Positions 27,001-37,100 of a stretch of DNA of 64,000 nt are shown here, piece after piece. The notes under the pieces were generated by a model. It was not told the DNA's origin. It made no database searches and worked only from the letters and a program-made list of their open reading frames with translations. Position 1 is the stretch's first letter. Each line of letters starts with the position of its first letter. A program made the position numbers and the translations under genes. Source of the stretch: Rotaria sp. Silwood1 (Eukaryota; Rotifera; Eurotatoria; Philodinida; Philodinidae); contig CAJNOP010000002.1 in NCBI GenBank assembly GCA_905250075.1, forward strand, positions 3,725,867 to 3,789,866. Direction: 5' to 3'.

Positions 27001-30000
27001 CCAAATGATATATAAAGAACGCCAAAGATATCTCTATCTACAGTCAATTATATTAGTTAACTAACTACCACTTGAGATTCGAAATAGAACTTAAAATGAC
27101 AGAAAAACAAGTAAAACACTAAATTTTGGTTTCAGTGGCACATGAGTACATCAGACAGATTTGTAATTTTCTCGAGAAGTTTTCTTTCTATAGGGCTGAA
27201 ATTTTCAGCATAAGTCCAGTCATCGATCGTCTATCAGTGACATAAATATGAGCCCTATAGATAATACTGCAACGAAATAATCGAAAAAATACTGCGTTCC
27301 ACTTATTTTGGCCAGGGGGATATATTTAAAGTATTCATGATACGTTTTCCATATAGAATGAAAACTTTAATCAATTGTGTCAATCATATAGTTTTTATCC
27401 GATTCAGATGTAAACAAACGAACATAATAAATTCTTTTATGTATTTTTATAGAAGACAAAGTCAATGCACAATTGAAAGATCTTCAATCTAATACAAAAT
27501 ATAGCATTCAATTAGGCGTATATAAGAAACGACGTCATGAAATTTCAAAAGGTATTTGCCAATTGTTCAGAGAAAAAAGAAAAGAATGAAATAATTTTTA
27601 TTTTTCTTTTAGATTTATATATCGTTTCGGGCATGTCAGAAATATCAACTTTTCATACTGGTACAGCACCGGATGCACCAGCAGGTCTTCATCTTATTGC
27701 TTGTACAAATACGAATGCTCGCATTGGTTTTGATCCATTTATTGAACATAATGCTGAAATAATAGCATTACGTGTTCAATGTGAACCACTTTCTTCTGAA
27801 ACAAATGCAAGAGAAATTTCAATAGATTTACAACCTGATTCAACAGAATTTATTTTATCAAATTTAATTGAACGTACAACATATAATGCAACTATTTATG
27901 CTATCACTGAAGAATATTTAAATGAAAATCATTGTCATGATGTTGCACACTTACCAAAAAAATTAAAACCATCAGATTGGTTATCAAAAAATAGTTTATC
28001 ATTTATAACCAGTGGATGTGAACCAGCAAGTCAAATAAATATTTGTCAAGCAACAACCGAAGCAATACAACTTAAATGGATATTACCTAAAGTTTATGGT
28101 TCAACAAAATATATTAATCAAATACTTCATTGGAAACTAGAACATGATGGTGAAGAACATAGTGTAGAACTTGATGAAGATGTTACACAATATACAATAC
28201 CTGGAAGATTACCATCGGGTTTATATAAAATTTCACTTGATTCCATTTTTAGCGTAAAAATAAATCTTGAAGATGATAATGACGAAACAAGTCGAAAAGA
28301 AATTCGTTTAACAACAAATCAATCAGCAACAGTACGTTTTCATGTACCAGTCATATGTGAAAAACCAGAAATTTATGTAACGGCTTATACAAAAGACACT
28401 ATTGATTTAGCATGGAATAAACCAAATATGTTTAGTATTATTGATCATCCAGAAAAACTTAATGAACAACTTAAAATACATCGTCGATTACTTGGATATA
28501 GAGTTGATATTGATGAACATAAACAAATTAAATTAGAAGGAAATCAATGTAATTGTATATTGACTGAATGTCAACCAGGTCAAGTTTATAAAGTTCAATT
28601 ATTTGTACGAACTATTGTTCAAAATGAATATATGAATGATATGGTAAAATTCAAATTTTATTCAAATTTTGAAAGTGTTTCTTTTTCTTTTTTAAGATAA
28701 ATAATGATACAAGTGATGTTGATAAACCAGATGAAACTCCATCGGAACCATTATCTGTTCGAATGTTAAAGAAAGATGGTAAAATAAAAACGAATCTATT
28801 ATTTTTCTCATCACTTTTGTTTGTATTTAGACATTCTTCGTTCATTCCGAGCTAACTTTGAATTTAATCCTCATGAATCAAACGAAAATACAACGAAACA
28901 ACGAAATGAAGTTCAATCATTAGGAAAAATAAATGTCCAATGGGAAGTATCAGATTCTAAAAATATATCACATTTTATTCTTCAATGGCATTCATCAAAA
29001 GATTTAAGTATTCAACATAAAATAGTAGCTGCTAATGAAACATCATTAACTATAGGTTAGTCAAAATTTTATATTTCATTTATAAATATAACGAAATCTG
29101 TTATTTATTTTATTGTTTAAATATCTTTAGATTCATGTGATGAAAAATATCATTATGTTATTGAAATTATTATTGTTACTAATGATCGTAATAGACTTCA
29201 ATATGAACCATTAACAATACCAATACCAGGTGAGCCAGATGCACCAAATTTATGGCTTGTTAAAACATCAGATACAAACTTTGTTGTCGAATGGTCTGAA
29301 CCAAAATCATATGGAATACCTATCATTGGTTATCAATTATTTATTGAAGGTAAGAAAAAAGGTGATATTATTCAAGTTAATTTACGTCGTGCTGAAATTT
29401 CATCACGTATTAATCGTACATATCAAGTTAATGTATGTGCTATAACAAATAATCCATTACGTTCACGTTCCGTTATGTCTCAAACATTAACTGTTATAAC
29501 AACACCAACAACAAGTCTTATTCCAACAATCTATTATAATAATGATGATGGAAGTCCAACATCATTCGATCGTAATGTAGCACGTATTATACCATTAAAA
29601 ATCGAATCAATTAATGAAGAAAAACTTCATATTGATTGGACATCATTCTTACCTACAGCAGAAATACGTGCCTATTATATTCATTACACTTGTTTAAATA
29701 ATGGAGAAATACAAACAATGAAAGTATCGAAACGATTTCGACATTCTGTAAGTAAAAGAATAATTTTTAAGAAAGACAAAAGTTTTTTTTTTTTTTTCTT
29801 TGCTTTTTCTTATCAAGGTTTTACGTGGTTTACGGCCAGGTTTTACTTATGGAATAATGATTATGGCTGCTGATAAAAATGGTGGTGTTTTATATACATC
29901 AGATAAAACTACTGTTCAAATGAATGCTCCACCAAATGCTCCTATTGTTGCTATTAGGTAATTACAAGAAAAATATCAATAAAGAAATAAAATTTTGAAA

Positions 30001-31854
30001 TTTTATTTTAGTGAACGTACAACAACTCATGTTAAACTTGAATGGCGTCCAGCAGCAAGTTATGGTGAAATTACAGTTGTTGGTTATCAAATCTTTGTTA
30101 ATAATCGTTTAGCAGCCATACTTGCACATGATCAATTAACATATACATTAACAAATGGTACACCATGTGATATTTATACTGTACATGTACAAGCATTGAG
30201 TAATGATAAAAATATTGTTAGTCCAATGTCACGTGGTGTACAATTTTCATGGCCTGGAATTAAACCAGGTACATTCAGACGTATGAATGATGGACAAACA
30301 GGAACTATTATTGTTGCTTGGGAACATCCACAACTAGAAGATGAAATGGAAAAACTTCTTGGATTTAAAGTATGAAAATGTTGAATGATGTAGAAAAAAT
30401 GAGTTTAACTTTGAAGAAATTGAGAATATTAAAGTATTAAAAAGAAAAGATCACATCGTAGTTTTACTAGAACTTCAGTTCTCATCCTCTGAAGAACAGA
30501 CAATGAGAGTCAAATCAACAGTAAAATATTTGTAAAATTTTCAATCCTAATTTATATTATTTAATTCTTATGGAATAACTTTTTTCTTATAAAATTCACA
30601 CTGATTCGGTCTTACGCTCTTTTCAGATGAGACATTTTCATAGTAGAGTGTTGAACATAATTGAAAATTTGCAATGTTAAATATTTTCAGGGTGTTTATT
30701 TACATATTCATGGAGTTATATAGTATAAAAGTTGTATTTCTTGTCTTGATAATCCTTTAGTTTCAGAAGTTGAGTTAGCAATGCACCAATTCTTAGAACA
30801 TAATGTCACAAATAACATTTTTTTTCTCTTATCAAGAATTTAGTTCCTGTGATTTGTTTATATCAATCATGATTAGTTTTTCTTGCTCTATCCGAAGTAG
30901 TCAAAATACAGGAGATAGAAAAGATAGATTTTTTAATTGGTTATAAAAATTCTATTCTTTAGTATTTACTTCGATCAGTTCTAACTGATTTTGAGACTTG
31001 TATTTTGCATTAGACAAAATCTAAGAATAAATTCGAAAAGAACATTCAAAACTAGATACAATTGGTATGAAAAAATAGCTATGAGTCTGGTAATTCTTAA
31101 TGCTGGACATACGTTTTTGTTTAACAAAGATAAATTGATTCTTTAAATTTCCAATCAGACTTTAAAATACTTCTACTATGAAGAATTACTGGACTCCTAG
31201 CTATTCTTCATATCACTTGTGTACAGTTTTCAACGCTCTTTCAAAATCTATTCTTAGTTTTTGTCTGATGCAAAGCATAAGTCTCAAAATCAGTTGAATT
31301 TGGTCGAAAAAAAAATGTGAATTTTATGACCAATTCTAACAACTAATCATGATTGTTATAAATAATCCACAGGAACGATATTTTTAACAAGAAAGAAAAT
31401 ATCATTTTTGACATAATATTCTAAGAATTTGTGCTTTCCTAGTTTGATTTAAAAATATGATATGAAAAGTTTCTTTTTATTCATTAGTTATATTCGGAAA
31501 ATCTTGCAACACATGCTGTACGTTTACATGGTGATTATGATGCTTCTACACATCAAGCAACTATCTATGATTTAAATAATGGAAAATATCGTATTTGGCT
31601 TGAAATTCTAAGTGAAAATTATTGTGTACGTGCTCGACCAATAATAATCATGTCTGGTCGATTAAATTCATTACGTATTCGTCAATTATCATCCGATTCA
31701 GCTAAATGTTTCATTAAAAAACAAAAACGGTAATTTAATAGTAATTCAAAAACTAATTGAGTTTAATTATAATTTACTTTTTCTTTTCTATAGATTTCGT
31801 TCACCAGTAGTAAATACTACTATGCCTTCACTTCGACACACTCAGTATTCATAA
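12009..31854 (+). CDS. Giant cupredoxin-like / FN3-repeat protein with myristoylation-type N-terminus
   Basis: 37 exons joined in consistent phase give about 2,707 residues. Exons: 12009-12114, 12240-13126, 13200-13380, 13438-13581, 15378-15538, 15604-16156, 16217-16245, 16309-16410, 16465-16554, 16608-16761, 16822-16973, 17029-17135, 18424-18466, 18526-18810, 18868-19020, 19079-19175, 19226-19366, 21349-21416, 21479-21595, 21646-21795, 22890-22967, 23029-23207, 23270-23359, 23433-23728, 24540-25042, 25114-25273, 25339-25476, 25527-25631, 27453-27551, 27613-28643, 28697-28778, 28831-29055, 29131-29747, 29818-29957, 30012-30369, 31488-31729, 31794-31854. MGSGASCC at the start suits N-myristoylation plus palmitoylation. 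Residues ~50-800 show repeated cupredoxin-like sandwiches (NDTVSW, HTFKEPGEYIIRS). IMFYTLDGLPPT (~830) resembles a chitobiase C-terminal module. From ~900 FN3-like domains follow (TSFKIFLDT, VVGYQIFVNN). No copper-site pattern, signal peptide or membrane helix was noticed. Probably a cytoplasmic membrane-anchored scaffold; the family was not identified. Confidence 0.85.
13582..15377 (+). other. Long intron 4 of the giant gene
   Basis: A 1.8 kb intron among neighbours of about 60 bp. It contains a coding-like stretch near 14745-14840 on the plus strand, but no splice pair joins it to the flanking phase-1 exons without a stop. No repeat structure was recognised. Confidence 0.5.
17528..17705. 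repeat. Small inverted repeat in intron 12 of the giant gene
   Basis: CAAGAAAATAGTTGAATTTT near 17535 recurs as its reverse complement near 17680-17700. A second internal pair is formed by AATTCTTG and CAAGAATT. It lies in the 1.29 kb intron 17136-18423; the remainder of that intron is unrecognised. Confidence 0.5.
20579..21189 (+). CDS. Alternative 3'-terminal exon of the giant gene (short isoform)
   Basis: A good acceptor (ttttctag) precedes an open frame in the phase left by exon 17 (19226-19366, phase 1). Splicing here adds 203 codons ending in TAA at 21187-21189, giving a protein of about 1,331 residues that lacks most of the FN3-like half. The tail is Ser/Pro-rich, then Asn/Gln/Glu-rich, with a short possible helix around KRRAQDLLKRLTQDIENRLK. 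The next exon (21349) accepts the same phase-1 donor, so both routes stay in frame. The alternative is that this is a separate gene's exon, but no start codon or promoter is evident for one. Confidence 0.7.
21796..22889 (+). other. Long intron in the giant gene
   Basis: A 1.09 kb intron between exons ending 21795 and starting 22890. It holds a short hairpin near 22650-22685 (ATTGATATAC facing GTATATCAAT). Nothing coding was recognised. Confidence 0.5.
23729..24539 (+). other. Long intron in the giant gene
   Basis: An 811 bp intron with open frames on both strands, none having splice-compatible boundaries or family motifs. The flanking exons join in phase 1 without it. Confidence 0.5.
26391..27325. 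mobile_element. Near-perfect inverted-repeat element inside an intron
   Basis: Arms of about 328 bp (26391-26718 and 26998-27325) are reverse complements with almost no visible mismatches; the interior is 279 bp. Outer ends read CCCCCTGGCCAAAATAAGTG flanked by TA-rich sequence. A TA target and a GGCCAAAA-type terminus are reminiscent of Tc1/mariner-type elements, which is inference. No transposase frame lies inside, so this is a non-autonomous element. The very high arm identity implies recent insertion or gene conversion. It sits in intron 25632-27452 of the giant gene. Confidence 0.9.
30785..31440. mobile_element. Large imperfect palindrome in an intron
   Basis: The left half (30785 to ~31115) and right half (~31120-31440) are diverged reverse complements over their full length. 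Matching blocks include ATTCTTAGAA, GTTCCTGTG, ATCATGATTAGTT, CTGATTTTGAGACTT and AGTCTGGTAATTCTT. It occupies most of the 1.1 kb intron 30370-31487. It is probably an old fold-back (MITE-like) element; no ORF. Confidence 0.8.
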
Positions 31855-31939
31855 GTGAACACAATTCATTGATGTGATATTTTTATTTATAACACTTGCC
31901 TTCTACTGATAATGATCTCATCTTGTGATGGTTTTTTTG

Positions 31940-31945
31940 AATAAA
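31940..31945 (+). terminator. AATAAA polyadenylation signal of the giant gene
   Basis: AATAAA lies 86 bp after the stop codon at 31852-31854 and is followed shortly by an A-rich run. It is a suitable 3'-end signal for the long isoform. Confidence 0.65.
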
Positions 31946-31959
31946 TGCATTTCACTAAA

Positions 31960-33090
31960 AAAAAAAAAAAATCAAAAACATTTTAAAATTATTATCAATA
32001 AATTATTTTATATTAATCTTCTTTTCTAAGAATTTAGCACACACCATGCATAGTTATATTTTCTTAATCTGTTTGTTTCTTTTACATATGATTGTTATTG
32101 TCTATTTGTGTGTTTATGGGCTTTCTTTTCATTGTATTTTTCAAAGGAAATAAAGGAATATCTCACGAAATTATATTCCAAATTGAAAAAAAAAAACAAA
32201 ATGAAAAATATGTGAATATCAAATTTTTCTATCGCAAATCTTTTTAAGAACATATTTCATATAAAAAAAATCTATCGTTATATACCAACAATTCATTTAC
32301 ATCGATAAGAATACTAATGAATGATCAAAATAACTAACAAGTAACAAATAATGCGAAGATGTATGTCTATATTAATGAATTCTATAAGTCTAATTTTAGA
32401 CATTCTGTATTCATATACGATGTAAATCAATATCTTTCGAATCAGATTTTTATTCACATTATCTTTTATTTATATAACTTCATAGAAAAATTCTGTATTT
32501 GTTTCATTCTAATTTTAAACTATTGATATATATGGGAAAAAAAAACTAAGTCTTTGAAAATATAAAATAGTTAGAGATGACGCAAGTAGTAGTCAGTCTT
32601 GGCAAATAAAACTATTACGGGATAAAGTCATGGAGCGGTGCTTTAGGCAACTTATTCATACAAGTGACGCACAAACTATTTCTCTAGTAATTTCCGCTGT
32701 CAACTGCTATAACCATGGGTACAGACATGCAGCGTTCTGTTATTTTACCCATCGGTTTCTCAAAATACATTTTTCGTCGTTTTCTTTCTTCTGGAGACGA
32801 TTTTTCTACAATGTTTTTTTTCGTTCTTGCCTTATTCCTTATAGTACTTCTCTTGTTATCGACTGTACATGCTACATAGTTACCATGACTAATCTATATT
32901 TTTCCAATAGACAAAGAAAAGAATCAATCATCTTTCACTAGCATATATTAACTGATGAGAACAATAAACATTTTAGACCAATTTTATTTTATTCAATATA
33001 AGCTTTTATTATATATGATGTGCTTTTCTGATATTTTGTGTTTTAATTTCTAGAAAAAAAAAACAATAACGATCGCACAATGTAAAATTA
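31960..33090. other. Intergenic with copied 5' flank of the D-LDH gene
   Basis: The interval holds no functional ORF. Sequence around 32640-32960 shows patchy similarity to 35940-36220, upstream of the intact D-lactate dehydrogenase gene. Both copies share a CGTTCTGT start, T-rich middle parts, a GTTAC...CTATATTT.TCC.ATAG block and an AAAGAAAAG...ATCA..TTCA tail. This suggests the duplication that made the pseudogene at 33100 included the 5' flank. Confidence 0.5.
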
Positions 33091-33099
33091 TTTTTTTTC

Positions 33100-33960
33100 C
33101 CTTAAAATCTTATTATGAAAATACATATAAAGAAGTTTCAAAAACATTAAATGTACAAGATAAATTTCATTTTGCATTTCTTGAAAGTAAATTAAATGTA
33201 GAAACTATATCTGAATCTCAAGGTTATGATGATATATGTATTTTTAGCATCAATACTTGTAATATAAAAGTTATGAAAAAAATATGCGAAGTTTGTGATA
33301 CAGTTTAAATTATTGTGCTAGACATAGTGGTTCTTCTATTGATATAGCTAAACAATGTAATCCTCATGTATGTCGTGTACCACGATATTCACCATATGCT
33401 GTAGCTGAACATTCGGTTACTCTTTTAATTCACACCCAATCGTAATATGCATCATGCTTCCTTTTAAACAAAACAACATAATTTTAGTTGGGGGTGATTT
33501 AGTTGATATTGATCTTTTTGGTAAAGAAGTAATGTTGAAATACGTGCCATAAAGGTATTTTTAGGATTGGATTGTAAAATTTTAGCTAATGATATTAAAC
33601 CGAATGAAACAACTCCAAAAGAACAAGTTTTTCAATATATTACAATGAATGAATTACTTCGACAAAGTTGTATTGGTAAGACAAAGAAATACTAATTTTT
33701 CCTTTATAAAATAAATTTTTATTAATATGCGTTTAGTTTCACTTTATGCACCATTGAACGAATAAACGTATCATTTAATGAATTAAAAGGCTTAAGATAA
33801 AATTAAAAAAAAGTACAATGTTAATTAATACAAATGATGGTTCATTACTTGATGGAAAAGCTGTTGTTGATTGTCTTATGTCAGAAAAATGACGAGGAAC
33901 TGTACTTGATGTATATGACTATGAAGATAAATATTTTTATAGAAGTTTCAGTTAATGAGT
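33100..33960 (+). pseudogene. Broken duplicate of the D-lactate dehydrogenase gene
   Basis: Nearly the whole coding region of the gene at 36358-37531 can be followed here at the nucleotide level: AAATTTCATTTTGCATTTCT, CGTGTACCACGATATTCACC, ATGAATGAATTACTTCGACA and GTTGATTGTCTTATGTCAG. It is disabled by in-frame stops (for example after GATACAGTT at ~33305), frameshifts (CACACCCAATCG) and a deletion. That deletion, after GGTAAAGAAGTAATG (~33520), removes the segment encoding the GxGxxG nucleotide-binding loop. The first intron position is still visible at ~33675. The last part decays into AT-rich sequence. It lies ~2.4 kb upstream of the intact gene in the same orientation. Confidence 0.9.
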
Positions 33961-34168
33961 ATTATATTTAAAAAAATTTTCATAAAGTTTTATTTTTAAG
34001 ATTCATTCTAAAGACATATTAATAATAATTTAAAGATCCAGAAGTAAAACATTATTCTGGTTTTCATTTTTATTCAATGTTTGATGAACGAAGCAAAAAA
34101 AAATAGATGTATAATAATTTTACTCGTCTATTTTTTATTCAAAAAAAAAAAAAGAGAAATTTCAGTAT

Positions 34169-34174
34169 TTTATT
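34169..34174 (-). terminator. AATAAA polyadenylation signal of the EF-hand-like gene
   Basis: On the reverse strand AATAAA directly follows the TAA stop codon (34175-34177), so the 3' untranslated region would be extremely short. Confidence 0.5.
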
Positions 34175-37100
34175 TTATGGTATACCAGCTTCAAAACCAG
34201 CTAAGGCATTAAGTTCATGACAAAATGTAAGATAATCAATATCATCGCGTCCACCAACACGAACACGAAATTTTTCTAATAAATTATCTTTTTCAAAACC
34301 ATTTAATAAGGTTAATAAGGCAAGATCATTTAATACACGTAAAAATTGATTTTGTGTAACATGTCCATTTCGAACTCGATCGAAATCTTCAAACAATGGA
34401 AATAATTGTATACGACGTGCATGAACCTTTATATTTTGTTTTTAAATGAAATAAGTATTTCTATACATTTTTTTTTTCTAACAAAAAAAAGAAACTTACA
34501 CGTTCAGCTAATTTATGCATTACATTTTTTACACGATCTTCTTTATCAGGATCTAATTGAATAGTTGTTGCATCTTTAAGTGCAACATATTGTTCAGATT
34601 CGACAAGTGGATTTTTTTCAAGAAAATCTGTAGTAAATATAGATTCAATTTCATCACAGAATTTTCGATATTCAATTGCATTCGAATCAAGACGTGATCG
34701 ATAACTAGAAAAATAAAATAAATAATAATTGATTAAAAAAAAAATTTTCTAATAAATATATGATCTATCAACTTATATAAAAATTGTACAAGAAAATTTA
34801 TATTTTGAGTTAATGATGCCGTTTTCAAGTCAATCTTGAATGCTTATTACTAAATCCTTTAGATTGGTGACTTCTTGATTGACATATACAAAACAATAGA
34901 TATCAATATGTTATTATGTTGATTAAAATTCGTACTTATCTAGCTACAATAAACTGTCCGGATCGAATATACTTATCGGTTTTGCCTCTATAAGACGAAA
35001 TGATTTGTGAAATTTAGCCTTGAACGAGATTCGTACATATGATCTTTCGTATTACAATGCAATACGAAAATATTAGGATACACGAGTATCCGAATATTCT
35101 GAAAAACATCAAAAGGTAACAAAAAGTCAGAATAATCAGCAAACTATAGTAACAACTTTATGTATAGTAGATAGAAGTAGGAATGTGTTAATTATATAGC
35201 TATTGCCTTCAATTATCGATAAGTTGATTTTCTTATTCAAGACATGCATCTATTTTCACAAACATTTTTCATATCATCTCAATAGAGTCAGTTAAAAAGA
35301 TAGAAAATTTAATTTACTTCTATTGAGACAATTTTTAAAAAATTTTTCCAAGGCACATTAAATGAGATTCAGTGCTCGGTTATTCTCGTCATTTTTGAAT
35401 GAGGTTTAAATTTTGTAATGAGAGTTTGTGAAATTTATTTATAACCGAAATTATTTTCTTTAAAATTTAAGTATTATTTAAAGAAAAAAACAATTCTATA
35501 TTCTTATCTTCTTTTCTTTTGTAATTCATTGAAAAATACGCGCTTTGAAATAATAATAGTACGGAACTATTTTCAATAGTTAATATCGCTAATATATAGT
35601 TTGTCATGATAGATCACAACCATTATAAAACAAATTTTCTTCATTTGAATGATTTTGATCGGTACTTTGGTATTGACAGAGGTTAATATTCAAAGTTATC
35701 TTTTCTGAGTTATTATGTTATTATAGCAACCTGTCGTGTTTTAAATTAATTAGTCTTACTTCAAAACTTAGCATAATTTGGTTCCTGTTTTTTTTCTTTT
35801 TATTAAAAATATTCCATTGAATAGGAAAAGATCCATCCTTTGAAGAACGATAATAAGCCGAGTTTAGCCTGTAGAAAAAAAAACAACTATTGATGTTTAC
35901 GATTATAGCCATGATGGTAACGCTTTAAACTCGATGGCAATAACATTTTCTTTTAGTATTTCTTTCTGTTCTAGAATCGTTGCTATAGAAGAGGATCGTT
36001 CTGTCTTTATAAGTCCGTCAAGTATATTTTTTTTCTTTTCTTTGGTTCTTCTGTCTATCAGAACAATTTTTTTGTCGCTCTGTTCTCTTTTTTACTCGTG
36101 GCCTGCCACTTTCTTCATCGTCACTCATTTATTCTACGTAGTTACAACAACTAGGCTATATTTCTCCCATAGAAAGAAAAAGAAAGAGAGAAATCACTTC
36201 GTGGCATTGAAGTAAAAGATTCCAGAAGAAAAACAACATCTACAAGCTTTGGAATTTAGTTCAATCGAATAAAGTAAATTTCTTGTTTATTTAATATCTT
36301 ATTTTTCTAAGTAATCTATTGCTGTTTTTCTTTTTTTTTATTCTTTTGACAACATAGATGACACTACATAAAATTCTTGTTTTTGATTCAAAAGCATATG
36401 ATGAAAAAACATTTAAATTAGCATTAAAAAATTTAGATGGACAAGATAAATTACGTTTTACATTTCTTGAAAGTAAATTAACTGATGAAACAGTAGATGA
36501 AGTTGAAAGTTATGATGGTATCTGTGTTTTTGTCAACGATGTTATTAATGCTCATGTCTTAGATGAAATTCATAATAAATATGATTCAATTAAAATAATT
36601 GCTTTACGAAGTGCAGGATTTAATCATGTTGATTTAGAAAGAGCTGAAAAATATAATATAAAAGTATGTCGTGTACCACGATATTCACCATATGCTGTAG
36701 CTGAACATTCTGTTGCTCTTTTATTATCACTCAATCGTAATATGCATCATGCTTTTTTTCGAACAAAACAACATAATTTTAGTTTGGATGGTTTAGTTGG
36801 TATTGATCTTTTTGGTAAAACTGTTGGTATTATAGGAACTGGTGGTATTGGTATGTGTGCAATTAATATATTTTTGGGTTTTGGCTGTAAAGTTTTAGCT
36901 TATGATGTTTTTCCAAATGAAAAAGCAGCAAAAGAAAAAGGTTATGTATATACAACAATGAATGAATTACTTCGACAAAGTGATATTGGTATGAGAAAAA
37001 AATATTTTTTTCATATGTTTTATTTTCTAATTTTAGTTTCAATCTATGCACCATTACTTGATTCAACTTATCATTTAATTAATAAAGAAGCTTTAGATAA

